64,000 nt of DNA from DATAOG01 sp963782885 (GCA_963782885.1 CAWALL010000022.1:1-64000); one strand, 5' to 3'. Positions 51,987-61,051 are shown, counted from the stretch's first letter. Numbers and translations are program-made. Notes: generated from the sequence alone by a model not told the origin.

Positions 51987-52692
51987 GGGGGCGCCGGCGC
52001 TGGCGCTGCAAGGCCTGATCGCCGGCCACGGCGACACGGTCGTGCTGGAAGCTCTCGATCTGGCGCTCGGTGCCGGTGAATCCTTGAGCGTGCTCGGCCG
52101 GAACGGGGTCGGCAAGACGACTCTGATCGACACGATCATGGGCCACACGCGCGTGCGCGCGGGCAGCATCCGGTTCGCCGACCGGGAGATCGTCCGCTGG
52201 CCGCCGTGGCGGCGGGCGCGGGCGGGCCTCGGCTACGTTCCGCAGGAGCGCGAGATCTTCCCGTCGCTGACCGTGCGCGAGCACCTGCGGATCGCGGCCC
52301 GGCCGGGCCCTTGGACGGTCGAGCGGGCGTTCGCGACCTTCCCGAGCCTGGCCGAGCGCCGGCAGCACCGTGGCGACGCGCTCTCCGGCGGCGAGCAGCA
52401 GATGCTGGCGATCGGCCGCGCCCTGGTCGGCAACCCGAGCCTTTTGCTGATGGACGAGCCGACCGAGGGCCTGGCCCCGATCGTCGTCGAGCAGCTGGCG
52501 GCAACGATCAAGGCGCTCGGGCAGGACGAGGGCATGGCGATCGTTCTGGTCGAGCAGCGCGCCGAGCTGGCGCTCGAGTTCGCCGCCCGCTCGATCGTGA
52601 TGGATCGCGGCCGGATCGTGTACGACGGGCCGAGTGCCGCGCTCGCGAGCGATCGGGCCCGCCTGCAGCGCCTGGTCGGGGTCGCCCGCTGA
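51979..52692 (+). CDS. livF: Branched-chain-type ABC ATPase (LivF)
   Basis: 237 residues. Walker A GRNGVGKTT, Q-loop GYVPQEREIFPSLTV, signature LSGGEQQMLAIGRALVG, Walker B LLMDEPTEGLAP, H-loop-like LVEQRAELALEF, as is normal in LivF. Last gene of the importer; a 460-bp non-coding gap with a large inverted repeat follows. Confidence 0.92.
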   Translation: MAEGAPALALQGLIAGHGDTVVLEALDLALGAGESLSVLGRNGVGKTTLIDTIMGHTRVRAGSIRFADREIVRWPPWRRARAGLGYVPQEREIFPSLTVREHLRIAARPGPWTVERAFATFPSLAERRQHRGDALSGGEQQMLAIGRALVGNPSLLLMDEPTEGLAPIVVEQLAATIKALGQDEGMAIVLVEQRAELALEFAARSIVMDRGRIVYDGPSAALASDRARLQRLVGVAR

Positions 52693-52899
52693 GAAGGGCA
52701 GGCTCTGCGCGACACTCGATCCGAGCCGTCCCACCGGCCGTCGAGACCCGGACGCGCCGCCGACCGAAAGTTGGACGCACCGCTGGCGGCTATGGCGCCC
52801 CCACTTCGTACGCAAGCCGCCAGCGCCCGTCGGGCAAGTACGGCGCCACCCGCTCGAAGCCGTCAGGGGGCTTCCCCCTCCCAGAGACGTTAACTTGAG

Positions 52900-53051
52900 C
52901 TTAACCTTGACGATCAGATCTTCGCCGATGGTCCATGCGATCCTGGGAGTCCGTGCCTCCCGACAACAACCGATGGCGCGCGGATTCCCACGGTCGCATG
53001 GACCATCGAGGCCGAAAAGGGTAAGCATAAACGGTTGACGGGAGGTTAAAG
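52900..53051. repeat. Long inverted-repeat element between livF and the UbiD-family gene
   Basis: CGATGGTCCATGCGA (52926-52940) and its exact complement (52994-53008) form a 15-bp perfect stem. It continues inward with TGGGA-x-TCCG against TGGGA-x-TCCG, giving arms of about 32 bp with some 27 matches around a 19-base loop. Further out, CTTAACCT (52900) faces AGGTTAAAG (53043-53051). The rest of the 462-bp gap (52693-53154) shows no gene. It could be a MITE-like element, a strong structured terminator or an RNA regulator. Confidence 0.6.
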
Positions 53052-53154
53052 TCCGGCGGTCGTGGGCCGGGTCCTGCGGCGATCTCGGCGGCCGATCTCA
53101 CGGCGCCGACGGGCTCCAAGTCCCGGAGCATGGGCTGTTGAGCGGGAACAAGCG

Positions 53155-54525
53155 ATGGCGAGCGAGATCCTCGGTGACCTCGGCAAGATCATCGAGCGGC
53201 TCGATCGGGGCGGACGCCTGACGCGCGTCCGGTCCGAGGTCGATCCGATCCACGATCTGGCCGGTGTCGCCGCCCGGCTCGAAGGTCGGCCGGCCGCGGT
53301 GCTGTTCGAGAAGGTCAAGGGTCACGACGAGCCGGTGTTCACCGGGCTCTACTGGTCGCGCGCGCTGCTCGCAGATCTGTTGGAGCAGCCCGAACAGCAG
53401 CTGCCGGGTTTCGTCTCCGGCTGCATCCGCCGGTGGCAGCAGCAGCCGGTGCCGCCGGTGGTCAGGGACAGAGGACCGGTGACCGAGGTCACCGACAACC
53501 GGGTGGATCTCGGCAGGCTGCCGATCCCGACCCATGCGCTCCAGGACGGCGGCCCCTATTTCGATGCCGCCGTGGTGGTCGCCAAGGATCCCGAGACCGG
53601 CGTCCGCAACGCCTCGATCCAGCGCTTCATGGTGACCGGCCGGGACACGATGACCATCAACATCGACGCCGGGCGCCATCTCGAGGCTTATCTCGACAAG
53701 GCGGGGCAGAGGGGCGAGACGCTGCCCTTCACGCTCAACGTCGGGGTCGGGCCCGGCGTCCACTTCGCGGCCGCGACGCCATCCGAGGCGGCGCCGATCG
53801 ACACCGACGAGCTCGGCATCGCGAGCGAGTTTCAGGGCTCGCCGCTCGAGCTGGTCGCCGGTCGGACCTCGCCGGTCGAGATGGTCGCGAACGCGATGTA
53901 CGCGCTCGAGTGCGAGATGGTGCCGGGCGAGGTGGCACCCGAGGGGCCGTTCGCCGAGGTCACCGGCTTCTACGCCCGTCGGGAACCTCGTCCGGTGGTC
54001 CACGTCAAGACGATCCACCATCGCGAGCGGCCGATCTTCCAGACCATCCTCTCGGGCGTCGAGGTCTGGAACTCGGTCGGCCTGCTCGGCGAGGCGAACG
54101 TGCTGGCCCTGGTCCAGCGCCAGGTGCCGGGCGTCAAGGACGTCTATTTCAGCCACGGCGGCTGCGGTTTCTACCACTGCATCGTGGCGATGCGCCCGGT
54201 CCGCGCCGGCTGGTCGAAGCAGGCGATCATGGCGACCTTCGCGGCCTTCCCGCCGCTCAAGATGGTGACCGTGGTCGACGACGACGTCGACATCCGCAAT
54301 CCGATGGACGTCGAGTGGGCGATGACCAACCGGCTCGACCCGCTGACCGGCGTGATCACGATCCCGGCCTGCTTCGGCCACGGCCTGAACCCGAGTTTTC
54401 CCAACTATCTCGGCGCCAAGATCGGCTTCGACTGCACCCGGCCGTTCCCCTATACCTCCGAGCACGACCGCGCCGCCTACAAGGAGGTGGCGCTCGAGGA
54501 TTACGAGCTCGAAGGGGGCGCATGA
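53155..54525 (+). CDS. UbiD-family decarboxylase
   Basis: 456 residues. Start ATG 53155 (SEILGDLGKIIERLDRGGRL). Family marks: GLYWSRALLADLL, IPTHALQDGGPYFDAAVVVAKDPETG (in two parts), RFMVTGRDTMTIN, and DDDVDIRNPMDVEWAMTNRLDP with the catalytic Arg/Glu/Asp set. It needs prenylated FMN, which the product of the next gene makes. Such enzymes reversibly decarboxylate aromatic or alpha,beta-unsaturated acids. Next gene overlaps by ATGA. Confidence 0.9.
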   Translation: MASEILGDLGKIIERLDRGGRLTRVRSEVDPIHDLAGVAARLEGRPAAVLFEKVKGHDEPVFTGLYWSRALLADLLEQPEQQLPGFVSGCIRRWQQQPVPPVVRDRGPVTEVTDNRVDLGRLPIPTHALQDGGPYFDAAVVVAKDPETGVRNASIQRFMVTGRDTMTINIDAGRHLEAYLDKAGQRGETLPFTLNVGVGPGVHFAAATPSEAAPIDTDELGIASEFQGSPLELVAGRTSPVEMVANAMYALECEMVPGEVAPEGPFAEVTGFYARREPRPVVHVKTIHHRERPIFQTILSGVEVWNSVGLLGEANVLALVQRQVPGVKDVYFSHGGCGFYHCIVAMRPVRAGWSKQAIMATFAAFPPLKMVTVVDDDVDIRNPMDVEWAMTNRLDPLTGVITIPACFGHGLNPSFPNYLGAKIGFDCTRPFPYTSEHDRAAYKEVALEDYELEGGA

Positions 54526-55118
54526 GGGTGGCCCCGCCGGAGCGCGACTGGCGCAAGCGCCTGATCATCGGGATCACCGGTGCCTCCGGCGCAATCTACG
54601 GCGTCCGCCTGCTGCACGCCTGCCGCGAGCTCGGGCTCGAAAGCCATCTCTGCATGAGCAAGGCGGCCGAGCGGACGCTCGCTGCCGAGCTCGACCTCAA
54701 GCCCGCCGAGGTCAAGGCGCTGGCCGACCACGTCTACGCCGAGGGCGACATCGGCGGCCGGGTCGCCTCGGGCTCGTTCCGCACCCGCGGCATGGCAATC
54801 GCGCCCTGTTCGGTGCGCACGATGTCGGACATCGCGAACGGCACCACGCACACCGCGATCTCGCGCGCTGCCGACGTGGTCCTGAAGGAGCAGCGCAGGC
54901 TGGTCCTGATGCTGCGCGAGACGCCCCTCCACGCCGGCCATCTCGAGAGCCTGCTCAAGCTCGCCCGCATGGGTGCGGTGATCGCGCCGCCGGTGCCGGC
55001 CTTCTACATCCGCCCGAAATCGGTCGAGGAGCTCGTCGACCACGCGATCGGCCGGGTGCTCGACCTGTTCGACATCGACAACGACCTGCCGCAGCGCTGG
55101 CGCGAGGGGGAGAGCTGA
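54522..55118 (+). CDS. ubiX: UbiX-family flavin prenyltransferase
   Basis: 198 residues: IIGITGASGAIYGVRLL, then IAPCSVRTMSDIANGT, LVLMLRETPLHAGHLESLL, and APPVPAFYIRPKSVEELVDH are the FMN and dimethylallyl-phosphate site segments. It makes prenyl-FMN for the UbiD enzyme encoded just before and is translationally coupled to it. A CCCGCC-ATGAC-GGCGGG stem follows the stop. Confidence 0.92.
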   Translation: MRVAPPERDWRKRLIIGITGASGAIYGVRLLHACRELGLESHLCMSKAAERTLAAELDLKPAEVKALADHVYAEGDIGGRVASGSFRTRGMAIAPCSVRTMSDIANGTTHTAISRAADVVLKEQRRLVLMLRETPLHAGHLESLLKLARMGAVIAPPVPAFYIRPKSVEELVDHAIGRVLDLFDIDNDLPQRWREGES

Positions 55119-55197
55119 TGACCCACGGCTCAGCACCACGGCTCCTGACACCATTTCCCGCCATGACGGCGGGCGAGGGCTCTATTCGAAAGCAATC

Positions 55198-55226
55198 TTG
55201 TCGGACTGGAACCTATAGGCTATATA
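55198..55226 (+). promoter_or_regulatory. Probable sigma-70-type promoter of the phosphoribosyltransferase/SLOG unit
   Basis: TTGTCG (55198-55203), 17 bases, TATATA (55221-55226), 33 bases before the start codon. The palindrome CCTATAGG (55212-55219) lies in the spacer, and CATAGG recurs at 55244. An AT-rich patch like this is rare in the surrounding DNA; the palindrome would be a suitable operator. Confidence 0.45.
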
Positions 55227-55258
55227 GGGAGGTTCTATACAACCATAGGATTGCTCGC

Positions 55259-55846
55259 ATGGTTACCATCAACCTCCAGAAAATTGAGGGCCGTTGGCAG
55301 TCCGGCGTCGCGCTCGATTTCCACACGACCAGCAGTACGCCCATCGGCTATAATGAGTTCGGGCATATGCAGTTCGCCACCACGCGGCCCGAGATCGCCG
55401 AGCTTTTGTATCAGCTCAAGTACCGGGGCAATCAGGAGGCAGCGCAGGAGATCATCACGGCGGCGGCGACGTTCCTGCGGCCGCACCTTGCGAAGCTCGA
55501 CCTCCTGATTCCGGTCCCGCCATCGAGCGTGCGAGCCGTCCAGCCAGTCCTTGTCTTGGCGCGCGGCCTTGGCGCCGCGCTCAGCCTGGCTGTCACCGAA
55601 TGCATCGCCACGACGCGCCCGACAGCGCAGCTCAAGAGTGTGACCGACCCTGCCAAGCGGAAAGAGCTGGTGGACGGCCTCTATGCAGTCGATCCTGCCC
55701 ATACCGCCGGCAAGAACGTCCTCCTATTCGATGATCTGTATCGATCTGGCACTACGATGAACGCCATTACCGACGTGTTGCTAAAGCAAGGCGAAGCGGC
55801 CAGCGTCCGCGCTCTCACCATCACCAAGACTTGGAGCAACCAATGA
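55259..55846 (+). CDS. ComF-like phosphoribosyltransferase
   Basis: 195 residues from ATG 55259; the frame is open further up to 55118 but without similarity. ATTRPEIAELLYQLKYRGNQ and LLIPVPPSS are ComF-style, and VLLFDDLYRSGTTMNAI is the PRPP-binding loop of type I phosphoribosyltransferases. The N-terminal zinc finger of ComF is missing. Composition is lower in GC than both neighbours. The stop overlaps the ATG of a SLOG-domain gene (ATGA), so the two work together. Not a competence gene by context; nucleotide or base processing is inference. Confidence 0.8.
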   Translation: MVTINLQKIEGRWQSGVALDFHTTSSTPIGYNEFGHMQFATTRPEIAELLYQLKYRGNQEAAQEIITAAATFLRPHLAKLDLLIPVPPSSVRAVQPVLVLARGLGAALSLAVTECIATTRPTAQLKSVTDPAKRKELVDGLYAVDPAHTAGKNVLLFDDLYRSGTTMNAITDVLLKQGEAASVRALTITKTWSNQ

Positions 55847-56418
55847 ACACGGTCTTCATCGCTGGCTCGCGCCGCTTGTCGAGCCTCTCCGCTCAAGTGC
55901 AAGAACGTCTGAACAATGTCATTGACAGCGGCCACCATGTGATCGTCGGCGATGCCAACGGCGCTGACAAGGCCGTTCAGAAGCACCTGAGCGACGCCGG
56001 TTATGACAAGGTGACCGTGTTCTGCTCGGGCGACCAGCCGCGGAACAACCTCGGCCACTGGCGCACACACAATGTCACGCCGCCCAAGAGCGCCAACGGT
56101 TTTCAGTTCTACGCCGCGAAGGACCGCGAAATGGCGCGCGAGGCCGATTTCGGCCTCATGATCTGGGATAGCAAGAGCGCAGGCACCGTGCTGAACGTCT
56201 TGCGCCTAGTCCGGGCGGGCAAAATCGCGGTGCTCATCAACGTGCCCCACAAGACGACGCTCAACATCAAGTCGCCGGCACAGTGGAACGAATTTTTGTC
56301 GCGGTGCAGCCCGGAGCTGCGCGCCGATTTGCAGGAACGCGCGACGCCGGACGAATGGATGCCGGCTGAGGCGAGCGCACAACCCAGCTTTTTTGAGCCT
56401 CAGGCGGCCAAGGCTTAG
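55843..56418 (+). CDS. SLOG-domain protein (DUF2493/LOG-like)
   Basis: 191 residues: MNTVFIAGSRRLSSLS at the start, VIVGDANGADKAVQKHL with the G-x-A-x-G-x-D nucleotide-site loop, VFCSGDQPRNNLGHW, and GLMIWDSKSAGTVLNVL, the second part of a SLOG Rossmann-like fold. SLOG proteins bind or cleave nucleotide ligands. It is coupled to the phosphoribosyltransferase gene in front. Same lower GC; the pair sits between ubiX and a pirin gene, as an insertion in otherwise ordinary DNA would. Confidence 0.8.
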   Translation: MNTVFIAGSRRLSSLSAQVQERLNNVIDSGHHVIVGDANGADKAVQKHLSDAGYDKVTVFCSGDQPRNNLGHWRTHNVTPPKSANGFQFYAAKDREMAREADFGLMIWDSKSAGTVLNVLRLVRAGKIAVLINVPHKTTLNIKSPAQWNEFLSRCSPELRADLQERATPDEWMPAEASAQPSFFEPQAAKA

Positions 56419-56434
56419 GACACGGAGAATCGGG

Positions 56435-57352
56435 ATGAGCTGGCAGGCGGCGATCGATCCGAAGTGCGAGAGCCCCGAGGCGGAAGTGAGCCCGGTCGAG
56501 ACCGTGATCGTGCCGCGGGCGCGCGATCTCGGCGGCTTCGAGGTGCGTCGCGCGCTGCCGTCGTCGCGCCGTCAGATGGTCGGGCCGTTCATCTTCTTCG
56601 ACCAGATGGGGCCGGCCGAGTTCCTGCTCGGCCAGGGCATCGACGTGCGGCCGCATCCGCACATCGGGCTCGCGACCGTGACCTACCTTCTGGCCGGCGA
56701 GATCATCCATCGCGACAGCCTGGGCTCGCTGCAGCCGATCCGACCGGGCGAGGTCAACTGGATGACCGCGGGCCGCGGCATCGCCCATTCCGAGCGCTCG
56801 GGCGCCGAGGCGCGCGCCCAGGGCGCCAGGCTGTTCGGCATCCAGACCTGGGTCGCCCTGCCGAAGCCGCACGAGGAGACCGACGCCTCGTTCGTCCACC
56901 ACGCCACGGCGGATCTGCCGGTGCTCGACGACCAGGGCGCCACGGTCCGGCTGATCCTGGGCTCCCTCTACGGCCGCACTTCGCCGGTCCGGACCTTCTC
57001 GGAGATGTTCTACGCCGATGCGAGCCTTGAGACGGGCGCCCGCCTGCCGCTCGACGCCGGCCACGAGGAGCGGGGCCTCTACATCGTCTCGGGCACCATC
57101 GAGATCGCCGGCGACGTGTTCGAGGCGATGCAGCTCCTGGTGTTCCGTCCGGGCGATCGGATCACGATCACCGCCCGCACGCCGGCGCGGCTGATGCTGC
57201 TCGGCGGCGAGCCGATGGACGGGCCGCGCTACATCTGGTGGAACTTCGTCTCCAGCTCCATGGACCGGATCGAGCAGGCCAAGCTCGACTGGAAGACCGG
57301 CCGCTTCACCCCGGTCCCGGACGATTCCGAGTTCATCCCGCTGCCGGACTAG
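56435..57352 (+). CDS. Pirin-family protein
   Basis: 305 residues; GGAGAATCGGG before ATG 56435. Bicupin with the pirin metal site: DVRPHPHIGLATVTYLLAGE and MTAGRGIAHSER (three His and a Glu). Pirins bind iron; some act as quercetinases or redox-sensing cofactors. The 3' end overlaps the convergent DUF3095 gene by 20 bases. Confidence 0.9.
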   Translation: MSWQAAIDPKCESPEAEVSPVETVIVPRARDLGGFEVRRALPSSRRQMVGPFIFFDQMGPAEFLLGQGIDVRPHPHIGLATVTYLLAGEIIHRDSLGSLQPIRPGEVNWMTAGRGIAHSERSGAEARAQGARLFGIQTWVALPKPHEETDASFVHHATADLPVLDDQGATVRLILGSLYGRTSPVRTFSEMFYADASLETGARLPLDAGHEERGLYIVSGTIEIAGDVFEAMQLLVFRPGDRITITARTPARLMLLGGEPMDGPRYIWWNFVSSSMDRIEQAKLDWKTGRFTPVPDDSEFIPLPD

Positions 57353-58628
57353 GCGATCCGCCGCCCGGGTCGGCGTCATCCCGACGATCGGGGCTGCACT
57401 CCGGTCCCGGCGCTGGTCCGGCGTGAGCGCCCGCTAGCGCCTGGAGCTGGGCCTTGAGCTGGACGGCGGCGAGCGCATAGCCGCCATCGGCGCCGTCGAT
57501 GAAGTGGACGTGGCGGCTCTGGTCGAGCGAGAACACCAGGCAGGTCATCATGGCGCAAGCGGCGAGGTGAGCGCCGTAGGCGATCTTGCCGGCTGCCTGG
57601 AGTCCGGCGAGGTAGGCCTTGATCGCCGTGATCTCCGGATCGGTGCAGTCGAGCACCATGTGCAGCGTGTCGGCGACCTTACGGTGGTCCGAATTCTGCT
57701 GCAGCTCGGCCCGGTAAGCGGGCGCGTCGTAGGGGCCGATCCGGAGATCGAAGCGCTCGGCGACCGCCTGCAGCAACGATTGCAGCCAGATCCCGAGCCA
57801 GCGCAGCCGATAGGGCCGGCGGCCGCGGGTCGCCAGCGCCTCGGCGCGCAGACCACGGGGCGGCCAGAGGAAGCGCATGTTGGCGCGCCGGACCGGTCGT
57901 GTGGCATCACCCGGTGCCACCAACCCGGCGAGGCGCTCGATGATCTCCTGCTGCACGGCCAAGCTGTCGGTTGCCAGCGGGCGCACCAGGAGGGTCAGCA
58001 TCCGACCGCGCAACGAGCGATACGGCTCCCAGCGGCAGGACAGCCCCGCCAGGTCCGGCGGTCCGGGCGCGCCCGCGTCGTCGAGGGCAAAGCCCGCCTC
58101 GTCCTTGACCAGCCGGTCGGCGAGCTCGACTCCGCCGCCCGCGAACATGGCGAGGTGGTTGCCGGGGCTGAGTTGGAACTTCGCGACCAGGACCCGCCGG
58201 CCGCGCCGGGCGAGTTCGGCGAGCGGCACGACGCCGACCCGGAGCTCGAGCCCGAAGCTCGCGCGCGCGAGCCGCCGGGTGCGGTTCAGCGCGGCCGCGA
58301 CCGCCTGGCGAGAGCCGGGCGGGATCAGCACGGTCGCGCCGTCGCCGCCGAAGGCGTAGGGCAGATCGAGCCCTGGGGCCGCGTTGAGCGCCGCGCTGAT
58401 GCCGGCGGCGCCGATCATGTTGACGTCCTTGTAACGGCCGGCGCGCGCCGCCTCGGTCGAACCCTGGACATCGGTCAGGACCAACAGCCAGTCGTCGGGC
58501 GCGGCCACGTAGTGGCGCCGAGCGGCGACCTCGGCGAAATCGCTGAACGGCTCCAGCCCGGCGTAGAAGGTCGGGCCGACCTCACCAGCCTGCGGCATCG
58601 TCTCGTGGCTCAGCACCGAGGTGGCCAT
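57333..58628 (-). CDS. DUF3095 protein
   Basis: 431 residues. FYAGLEPFSDFAEVAARRHY, PDDWLLVLTDVQGSTEAARAGRYKDVN (in two parts) and PYAFGGDGATVLIPP are the conserved DUF3095 segments. The spacing D-V-x-G-S-T ... F-G-G-D-G resembles the nucleotidyl-cyclase core, so a cyclase-like fold is likely, but activity is not shown. Start ATG 58628, or ATG 58598 ten codons later. Confidence 0.85.
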   Translation of the reverse strand: MATSVLSHETMPQAGEVGPTFYAGLEPFSDFAEVAARRHYVAAPDDWLLVLTDVQGSTEAARAGRYKDVNMIGAAGISAALNAAPGLDLPYAFGGDGATVLIPPGSRQAVAAALNRTRRLARASFGLELRVGVVPLAELARRGRRVLVAKFQLSPGNHLAMFAGGGVELADRLVKDEAGFALDDAGAPGPPDLAGLSCRWEPYRSLRGRMLTLLVRPLATDSLAVQQEIIERLAGLVAPGDATRPVRRANMRFLWPPRGLRAEALATRGRRPYRLRWLGIWLQSLLQAVAERFDLRIGPYDAPAYRAELQQNSDHRKVADTLHMVLDCTDPEITAIKAYLAGLQAAGKIAYGAHLAACAMMTCLVFSLDQSRHVHFIDGADGGYALAAVQLKAQLQALAGAHAGPAPGPECSPDRRDDADPGGGSPSPAAG

Positions 58629-58685
58629 CCGCCGGAAATACGATCGCCGCCACCATCTGGATGCCCGGCGACGGCCAAACCTGGC

Positions 58686-59522
58686 TCAGCGCGCGACCTG
58701 AACCTCGAGCAGGCCCTGGAGATAGCCGATCGCGCGGGCGGCCGCAGTCGGGCCGTCGGGCTCGTAGACGAACGGCTCGACCGCCGCGAGGCCCTCGTAG
58801 TTCTGGCCCTGCAGTGCTTGCAGGATCGGCCCGAAGTGGAGCGTGCCCTGGCCGGGGGCGCGGCGGTTCGGGTCGTTCAGATGGATGTGCGCGATCTGAC
58901 CGGTCGGCAGCCAGCCCTCGATCAGCTCCGGGATCGGGGCGCTCTCGACGTTGCCGGCGGCACAGGTGTCGATCATCGTGCGCACCGCCGGACTGCCGAT
59001 CGCCTGGACGATGGCGCTCGCCTCCTCGACCGTGTTGATCAGCGGGGTCTCGCTCGGGGCGAGCGGCTCGATGCAGTAGGTGACGCCCGCCTGCTCGGCG
59101 TCCTCGGCGATCGCGGCGAAGGCATCGAAGGCCCGCGCGAGGGCCGATTCCCGACTGTCGCCCGGCTCGATCGCCCGCTGCTTGGGCGAGCCGTGGACCA
59201 GGACCCCGCCGCCCAGGTCGGCGCAGAGCTCGATCAGCCGGCGCATGACGTCGAGGGTGCGCGCGCCCACGCCCTCGTCGCGGCTGGTGATCGAGAGGCC
59301 CTCGGGCGTCAGCAGCAGCCAGTGCAGACCAGTGATCTGGAGGCCCTGATCCTCGGCGATCCGGCGCAGCCGGGCGCGGCGCACGCCGACCAGTCGATGG
59401 GGCTGGTGGCCGAGCGTGAAGGGTGCGATCTCGAGGCCGTCGTAGCCTAGCGCCTTGGCCAGCGCGCACTGGACCCGGAAGTCGAGCTCGCGGAGCACTT
59501 CGTTGCAGAGGCTGATCTTCAT
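58686..59522 (-). CDS. Sugar phosphate isomerase/epimerase, second gene
   Basis: 278 residues of the xylose-isomerase-like TIM barrel: MKISLCNEVLRELDFRVQC, YDGLEIAPFTL, TYCIEPLAPSETPLI (Glu), RTMIDTCAAGN (Asp), IAHIHLNDPNRRAPGQG (His) and LAAVEPFVYEP (Glu). Overlaps the tctA-like gene upstream by 4 bases. In this locus it would act on a carbohydrate acid brought in by the Tct permease. Confidence 0.9.
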   Translation of the reverse strand: MKISLCNEVLRELDFRVQCALAKALGYDGLEIAPFTLGHQPHRLVGVRRARLRRIAEDQGLQITGLHWLLLTPEGLSITSRDEGVGARTLDVMRRLIELCADLGGGVLVHGSPKQRAIEPGDSRESALARAFDAFAAIAEDAEQAGVTYCIEPLAPSETPLINTVEEASAIVQAIGSPAVRTMIDTCAAGNVESAPIPELIEGWLPTGQIAHIHLNDPNRRAPGQGTLHFGPILQALQGQNYEGLAAVEPFVYEPDGPTAAARAIGYLQGLLEVQVAR

Positions 59523-61042
59523 CGATCGGGCTCCTGTGGGCCGCGCCGTGCGAGCAGCCGGCCGAGGATTTCGCGCACGCTCGGAAAGCTGAGCAGCACG
59601 GTAATCACGATCGTCACCCAGAGCACGAGGCTGATTGGGCGAGTGAAGAACGGCCCGAGGCCACCGTCGCTGAGCACGAGCCCGCGCCGGAGGCTCTTGT
59701 CCAGGATGTCGCCGAGCACGAGGCCGAGCACCAGGGGCGCCATCGGATACTTCATGGTCCGGAGCCCGAAGCCCAGAAGGCCGAAGGCCAGCATCACGTA
59801 GACGTCGAACAGCCGGCTCGCGATCGCGAACGAGCCGATCGTGCAGAGCACGAAGATCAGCGGCATCAGCCGCTCGCGCGGCACCGCCAGCACGTACAGC
59901 AGCGGCCGCGTCAGCAGCAGGCCGTAGATCAGGATGCCGGCGCCGGCGAGCAGCATCATCGCCACGACTTCGGAGATGAAGGTCGGGAACTCGACCATGA
60001 TCAAGGGCCCCGGGCGGACGCCGTGGATGAACATCGCGGCCAGCAGCACCGCGGCCGGCGCCGACCCGGGCACGGCCAGCGTCAGCACCGGGATGACCGC
60101 GCCCGGCACGGCGGCGTTGTTGCCGGTCTCGGCGGCCATCAGGCCCTCGATCGAGCCCTTGCCGAACCGGTCGCGCTCTTTGCTCGCCCGCCTGGCGGCG
60201 GCATAGGAGGCCCAGGCGCCGAGATCCTCGCCGACGCCCGGAATGATGCCCATCGTGGTGCCGATCAGGCCCGAGCGGAGCACCGTCCGCCAGTAGCGGG
60301 TGATGTCGTGCAGCCGTGGGATCACCCGGTCGGTCGCGACCCGGACCACATCGGCCGCCGGCTGCTGCATCACGCTCAGGACTTCGGAAAAGCCGAAGGC
60401 GCCGACCAGCGCGGGCAGAAGGCCGATGCCGCCCGCCAAATCGGTCGAGCCGAAGGCGAAGCGCGGATAGGCGTGGATGCCCTCCTGGCCGACCATCGCC
60501 GCCAGTAGGCCGAGAAAGCCTGCGATCCAGCCCTTGAGCGGGTTCTCGAGCGCGGTCAGGTGGCCTGAGATCACGATCCCGAACACCGCCAGCCAGAAGA
60601 ACTCGAAGGCGCCGAAGCGGAGCGCGAACTCGGCCAGGACCGGCGCCACGGTGGCGAGGAAGAAGATGCCGATCAGGGTGCCGAGGAACGAGCCGGTCGT
60701 GGCGATCCCCATGGCGCGTCCGGCCTCGCCGCGCTGGGCGAGCGGGAAGCCGTCGAGCGTGGTCGCGGCATTGGCGGGCGTGCCCGGGATGTTGAGCAGG
60801 ATCGCGCTGCGGCTGCCGCCATAGATCGCGCCGACGTACATGCAGATCAGGATCAGGATCGCATCGCCGGCGGCCATCTTGAACGTGAGCGTGGTCAGCA
60901 GCGCGACGCCGAGCGTCGCGGTGAGCCCGGGAAGGGCACCGACCACGATCCCGAGCAGGGTCGCCCAGGCGACGTCGAACAGCGCGCCCGGCGTCATGAA
61001 GCCCCAGAGCGCCTGGCCGAGCATGGCGAGGTTGTCAGCCAT
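59519..61042 (-). CDS. TctA-family large permease, second locus
   Basis: 507 residues, about 12 spans. VVGALPGLTATLGVALLTTLTF, YVGAIYGGSRSAILLNIPGTPANAATTLDGFPLAQRG (two blocks), GIIPGVGEDLGAWASYAAA and GNNAAVPGAVIPVLTLAVPGSAPAAVL (two blocks) are TctA marks. TctB lies 9 bases upstream, but no TctC gene accompanies the pair, so the binding protein must come from elsewhere. Confidence 0.92.
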   Translation of the reverse strand: MADNLAMLGQALWGFMTPGALFDVAWATLLGIVVGALPGLTATLGVALLTTLTFKMAAGDAILILICMYVGAIYGGSRSAILLNIPGTPANAATTLDGFPLAQRGEAGRAMGIATTGSFLGTLIGIFFLATVAPVLAEFALRFGAFEFFWLAVFGIVISGHLTALENPLKGWIAGFLGLLAAMVGQEGIHAYPRFAFGSTDLAGGIGLLPALVGAFGFSEVLSVMQQPAADVVRVATDRVIPRLHDITRYWRTVLRSGLIGTTMGIIPGVGEDLGAWASYAAARRASKERDRFGKGSIEGLMAAETGNNAAVPGAVIPVLTLAVPGSAPAAVLLAAMFIHGVRPGPLIMVEFPTFISEVVAMMLLAGAGILIYGLLLTRPLLYVLAVPRERLMPLIFVLCTIGSFAIASRLFDVYVMLAFGLLGFGLRTMKYPMAPLVLGLVLGDILDKSLRRGLVLSDGGLGPFFTRPISLVLWVTIVITVLLSFPSVREILGRLLARRGPQEPDR

Positions 61043-61051
61043 GCCCGGACG

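Noticed and set aside
55212..55249. CTATAG/CATAGG repeats considered as a CRISPR or phage attachment site
   Set aside because: Too short and irregular for CRISPR and no integrase is near; better explained as promoter and operator.
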